From NCBI GenBank assembly GCA_027021325.1, contig JALUUN010000477.1, positions 1 through 8,020 of the forward strand: 8,020 nt of DNA. Direction: 5' to 3'. This stretch comes from Planctomycetota bacterium (GTDB taxonomy: Bacteria > Planctomycetota > UBA1135). The position numbers and the translations under genes were made by a program. Position 1 is the stretch's first letter, and every line of letters starts with the position of its first letter. Of this stretch, positions 5,885-8,020 are shown piece by piece. The notes under the pieces are model-generated. The model worked only from the letters and a program-made list of their open reading frames with translations. It had not been told where the DNA came from and ran no database searches.

Positions 5885-7843
5885 ATGGCCTCCCCGATCT
5901 CGACCGGCCCCGACGAGCCCTTCATCCCGCCTGCGCGCAGCCTGCCCGAGATCACGATCCGGGCCCTGGTCCTCGGGGTTCTGCTCTCGGCGGTGCTCGC
6001 GGCGGCGAACGCCTACCTCGGGCTCTTCGCCGGTCTGACGGTCTCCGCGAGCATCCCGGCGGCGGTGATCTCCATGGGGGTCCTGCGGGCTCTCGGCGGC
6101 GGCAACATCCTCGAGAACAACATCGTCCAGACCGCTGCCTCGGCGGGGGAGAGCCTCGCCGCCGGTGTCATCTTCACCATTCCGGCCCTCGTCATCCTCG
6201 GGGTCTGGACCGAGTTCGACTACGTCGAGACTACGATCATGGCCGGGCTGGGCGGCGTCATCGGCGTCCTCTTCACGATCCCCCTGCGGCGCGCCCTGAT
6301 CGTCGAGGACCCCCTGCAGTTTCCCGAGGGCGTGGCCACCGCCGAGGTCCTGAAGGCCGGGGACCAGGGCGGGAGCGGGGTCAAGTACATCGCCGTCGCC
6401 GGCCTGGTCGGCGGCCTCTTCAAGTTCGGCGAGGCCGGGCTGCGCCTCTGGGGTGCGGTCTTCCAGGCCGCCGGCCAGGCCGGCTCCACGCTCCTCTACT
6501 TCGGGAGCAACCTCTCCCCGGCCCTGGTCGCCGTCGGCTATATCGTCGGCCTGAACATCGCCATCCTGGTCTTCCTCGGCGGCGCCCTGAACTGGCTGGT
6601 GGCGATTCCGCTCTATGCTGCCGCCTCGGGCATCCCCGAGGGCACGACCGACCTCGTCGCCTATGCCGAGGGCGTCTGGAGCAGCCAGACCCGCTATCTC
6701 GGCGTCGGCGCCATGGTGGTGGGCGGCGTCTGGGCTCTCCTCAGCCTGCGGCGTTCCCTGGCCCGCGGCATCCGGGCCAGCCTGGCTGCCTGGCGGGAGA
6801 GCCGCGGGGCCACCCCCACGGCCGTACCGCGCACCGAGCAGGACACCCCCTTCACCTGGGTCGGGGTCGCGCTCCTGATCTCCCTGGTGCCCTTGTATCT
6901 CGTCTTCGACTACTTCATCGGCGACGAGGCGATCGCCGCCGTCATGGCCGGCGTCATGCTGCTGGCGGGCTTCCTGTTCTCGGCGGTGGCGGGCTACATG
7001 GCCGGCCTCGTCGGCTCCTCGAACAACCCCATTTCCGGGGTGACCATCGCCACCATCCTGACCTCGGCGCTGCTCCTCTATGCCCTGGGCACCGGCGAGG
7101 CCAAGGGACCGGCCTCGGCGATCTTCATCGGCGCGGTGGTCTGCTGCGCCGCGGCCATCGCCGGCGACAACATGCAGGACCTCAAGGCCGGCCACGTCCT
7201 CGGGGCCACGCCCTGGAAGCAGCAGGTCATGCAGATCGTCGGGGTCCTGGCGGCGGCGGCGGTCATCGCCCCGATCCTGGCCCTCCTGCACGAGGCCTAC
7301 GGCATCGGCGTCGAATCCGCCGCCCACCCCGACCCCCTGCCCGCGCCCCAGGCCTCGCTGATGGCCTCGGTGGCCCGCGGCGTCTTCCACCAGGACCTGC
7401 CCTGGGGCTGGATCGCCGCCGGTATGGGGATCGCCGTCGGCATCATCGTCCTGGACGTGATCCTGGAACGGCGCGGCTCGGACTTCCGCACGCCGGTCCT
7501 GGCGGTGGCGGTCGGCATCTACCTGCCCTTCCAGCTCTCCGTTCCGATCCTGGCCGGCGGTCTGGTGGCCTGGGCGGCGGCCCGCTTCTACGCCGCCCGT
7601 GGCGGCCGCGGCCGGGAGGCGGGCGGCAAGGCGGGGCTCCTGTTCGCCGCCGGCCTGATCACCGGCGAGGCCCTGATCGGCATCCTCATGGCGGTGCCCA
7701 TCGTCGCCACCGGTGACAAGAACGCCCTGGCCCTCTTCGAGGAGGCGGTGGAGACCCCGGTCCCGGGCATCCTGCTCCTGGTCCTGGTCATCGCCGCCCT
7801 CTACCGCATCGCCACCGCCCCGGCCCGGAGCGCAAGCGCTTGA
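5885..7843 (+). CDS. OPT-family (oligopeptide/metal-chelate) transporter
   Basis: Encodes 652 residues, typical of bacterial members of the OPT family (about 600-700), inner-membrane secondary transporters of small peptides or metal-siderophore complexes; the bacterial substrates are mostly unknown. Family blocks appear in order: NAYLGLFAGLTVSASIPAA (42-60), NILENNIVQTAASAGESLAA (74-93), PLQFPEGVATAEVLKAG (143-159), GSSNNPISGVTIATIL (377-392) and GDNMQDLKAGHVLGATPWK (428-446). More than a dozen hydrophobic stretches fill the rest, with a charged loop at about 289-322. No frameshift or missing block is seen. ATG 5885 was chosen because it lies about 20 residues before the conserved ITIRALVLG start; an in-frame ATG at 5825 would add 20 residues (MPRPGRG...) that do not look like the family. 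It follows the PAP2 gene by 73 bp on the same strand, so co-transcription is plausible. Confidence 0.95.
   Translation: MASPISTGPDEPFIPPARSLPEITIRALVLGVLLSAVLAAANAYLGLFAGLTVSASIPAAVISMGVLRALGGGNILENNIVQTAASAGESLAAGVIFTIPALVILGVWTEFDYVETTIMAGLGGVIGVLFTIPLRRALIVEDPLQFPEGVATAEVLKAGDQGGSGVKYIAVAGLVGGLFKFGEAGLRLWGAVFQAAGQAGSTLLYFGSNLSPALVAVGYIVGLNIAILVFLGGALNWLVAIPLYAAASGIPEGTTDLVAYAEGVWSSQTRYLGVGAMVVGGVWALLSLRRSLARGIRASLAAWRESRGATPTAVPRTEQDTPFTWVGVALLISLVPLYLVFDYFIGDEAIAAVMAGVMLLAGFLFSAVAGYMAGLVGSSNNPISGVTIATILTSALLLYALGTGEAKGPASAIFIGAVVCCAAAIAGDNMQDLKAGHVLGATPWKQQVMQIVGVLAAAAVIAPILALLHEAYGIGVESAAHPDPLPAPQASLMASVARGVFHQDLPWGWIAAGMGIAVGIIVLDVILERRGSDFRTPVLAVAVGIYLPFQLSVPILAGGLVAWAAARFYAARGGRGREAGGKAGLLFAAGLITGEALIGILMAVPIVATGDKNALALFEEAVETPVPGILLLVLVIAALYRIATAPARSASA
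7833..7842. repeat. Perfect 10-bp palindrome overlapping the OPT stop codon
   Basis: CAAGCGCTTG is fully symmetric and includes the first two bases of the TGA at 7841-7843. Its AAGCGCTT core resembles operators of LacI-type repressors, but symmetry does not extend beyond 10 bp and no regulator gene is in view. It lies about 110 bp upstream of the glycosyltransferase start. It may be chance. Confidence 0.25.
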
Positions 7844-7862
7844 TCCGCACCGCCTTCCGGCG

Positions 7863-7884
7863 CTCCGGCGAATGCCCGCCGGGG
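7863..7884 (+). repeat. Hairpin in the OPT-glycosyltransferase gap
   Basis: CTCCGGCG and CGCCGGGG form an 8-bp stem (one G-U pair) with the loop AATGCC. It begins 20 bp after the OPT stop. No run of T follows, so it is not a standard intrinsic terminator, although it could protect or pause the transcript end. Confidence 0.3.
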
Positions 7885-7900
7885 GTCCCGGGAGGGGGTA

Positions 7901-7919
7901 GGCTTCCGGACCGGAGGCC
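7901..7919 (+). repeat. Second hairpin in the OPT-glycosyltransferase gap
   Basis: GGCTTCC and GGAGGCC form a 7-bp stem (one G-U pair) around the loop GGACC. It is followed by a GC-rich stretch without T residues. Together with the hairpin about 17 bp upstream it is the only structure in the 109-bp gap 7844-7952; no clear promoter boxes are visible there. Confidence 0.3.
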
Positions 7920-7944
7920 GCGCCGCCGCCCCGGATCGCCGCCC

Positions 7945-7948
7945 AGGA
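7945..7948 (+). promoter_or_regulatory. Short Shine-Dalgarno before the glycosyltransferase
   Basis: AGGA lies 4 nt before GTG 7953. It is the clearest ribosome-binding match next to any start in the window and supports the GTG as the true start. The spacing is shorter than usual. Confidence 0.4.
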
Positions 7949-7952
7949 CGCC

Positions 7953-8020
7953 GTGAAACTGTCCATCGTCATCCCCGTCTACAACGAGCACCGGACCTTG
8001 CGGACCATCCTCGAGAAGGT
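7953..8020 (+). CDS. Family 2 glycosyltransferase, N-terminal fragment (continues past window)
   Basis: Only 22 full codons are present, but the sequence beginning M(V)KLSIVIPVYNEHRTLRTI is the typical first strand of a GT2 (GT-A fold) domain, with the nucleotide-sugar binding IPVYNE element at residues 7-12. The following TLRTILEKV resembles polyprenyl-phosphate mannosyl/glucosyltransferases (Dpm1-like), which charge a lipid carrier with a sugar at the cytoplasmic membrane; subfamily and sugar cannot be decided from so short a piece. The start is GTG 7953, preceded by AGGA. The gene lies 109 bp after the OPT gene on the same strand, so it may be a separate transcription unit or the end of the same one. 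Confidence 0.85.
   Translation, partial: MKLSIVIPVYNEHRTLRTILEK

Noticed and set aside
3835..5955. Minus-strand open frame of 706 codons across the M28 and PAP2 genes
   Set aside because: Codon-aligned antisense of the PAP2 gene and out of frame with M28; rich in Arg, Gly, Pro and Glu without family features.
5684..7972. Minus-strand open frame of 762 codons opposite the OPT gene
   Set aside because: Codon-aligned antisense of the transporter; the Asp/Gly/Gln-rich product mirrors its hydrophobic codons.

Overview
The window is very GC-rich DNA with G or C at nearly every third codon position and almost no non-coding sequence. It reads as ordinary bacterial chromosome. A predicted lipoprotein and a bacterial Smc show that the source is a bacterium. 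The base composition, the P-loop GPNGCGKS in Smc, and the pairing of an M28/glutaminyl-cyclase-like lipoprotein with an OPT-family transporter would fit a GC-rich Gram-negative phylum such as Acidobacteriota, Myxococcota, Gemmatimonadota or a related uncultured lineage. That placement is inference; no rRNA or tRNA is present to fix it.

Layout. Positions 2-319 (+) hold the C-terminal end of an unrecognised protein. After 13 bp comes a complete smc gene (333-3950, +), encoding a 1205-residue chromosome-condensing ATPase. On the opposite strand, with only 3 bp between the two stop codons, lies an M28-family, glutaminyl-cyclase-like lipoprotein gene (3954-4910, -). Its ATG overlaps the ATG of a divergent PAP2/Aur1-like membrane phosphatase gene (4909-5811, +) in the tetranucleotide CATG. 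A 73-bp gap leads to an OPT-family transporter (5885-7843, +). A 109-bp gap with two U-less hairpins then leads to the first 22 codons of a family 2 glycosyltransferase (7953-8020, +), which runs off the window.

How the genes relate. smc is a housekeeping gene, and its partners scpA and scpB are not in view. The other four recognisable genes all act at the cell envelope: a lipoprotein that may modify or cut peptides, a multi-spanning lipid-phosphate phosphatase or transferase, a peptide or metal-chelate transporter, and a glycosyltransferase of the polyprenyl-phosphate type. Same-strand order and short gaps make PAP2-OPT, and possibly the glycosyltransferase, candidate co-transcribed genes, but no shared pathway can be proven from the sequence.

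I found no mobile element, CRISPR array, RNA gene, phage gene or toxin-antitoxin pair, and no convincing undescribed system. The most notable points are the tight packing on both sides of the M28 gene, the altered Smc hinge motif, and the general lack of Shine-Dalgarno sequences.
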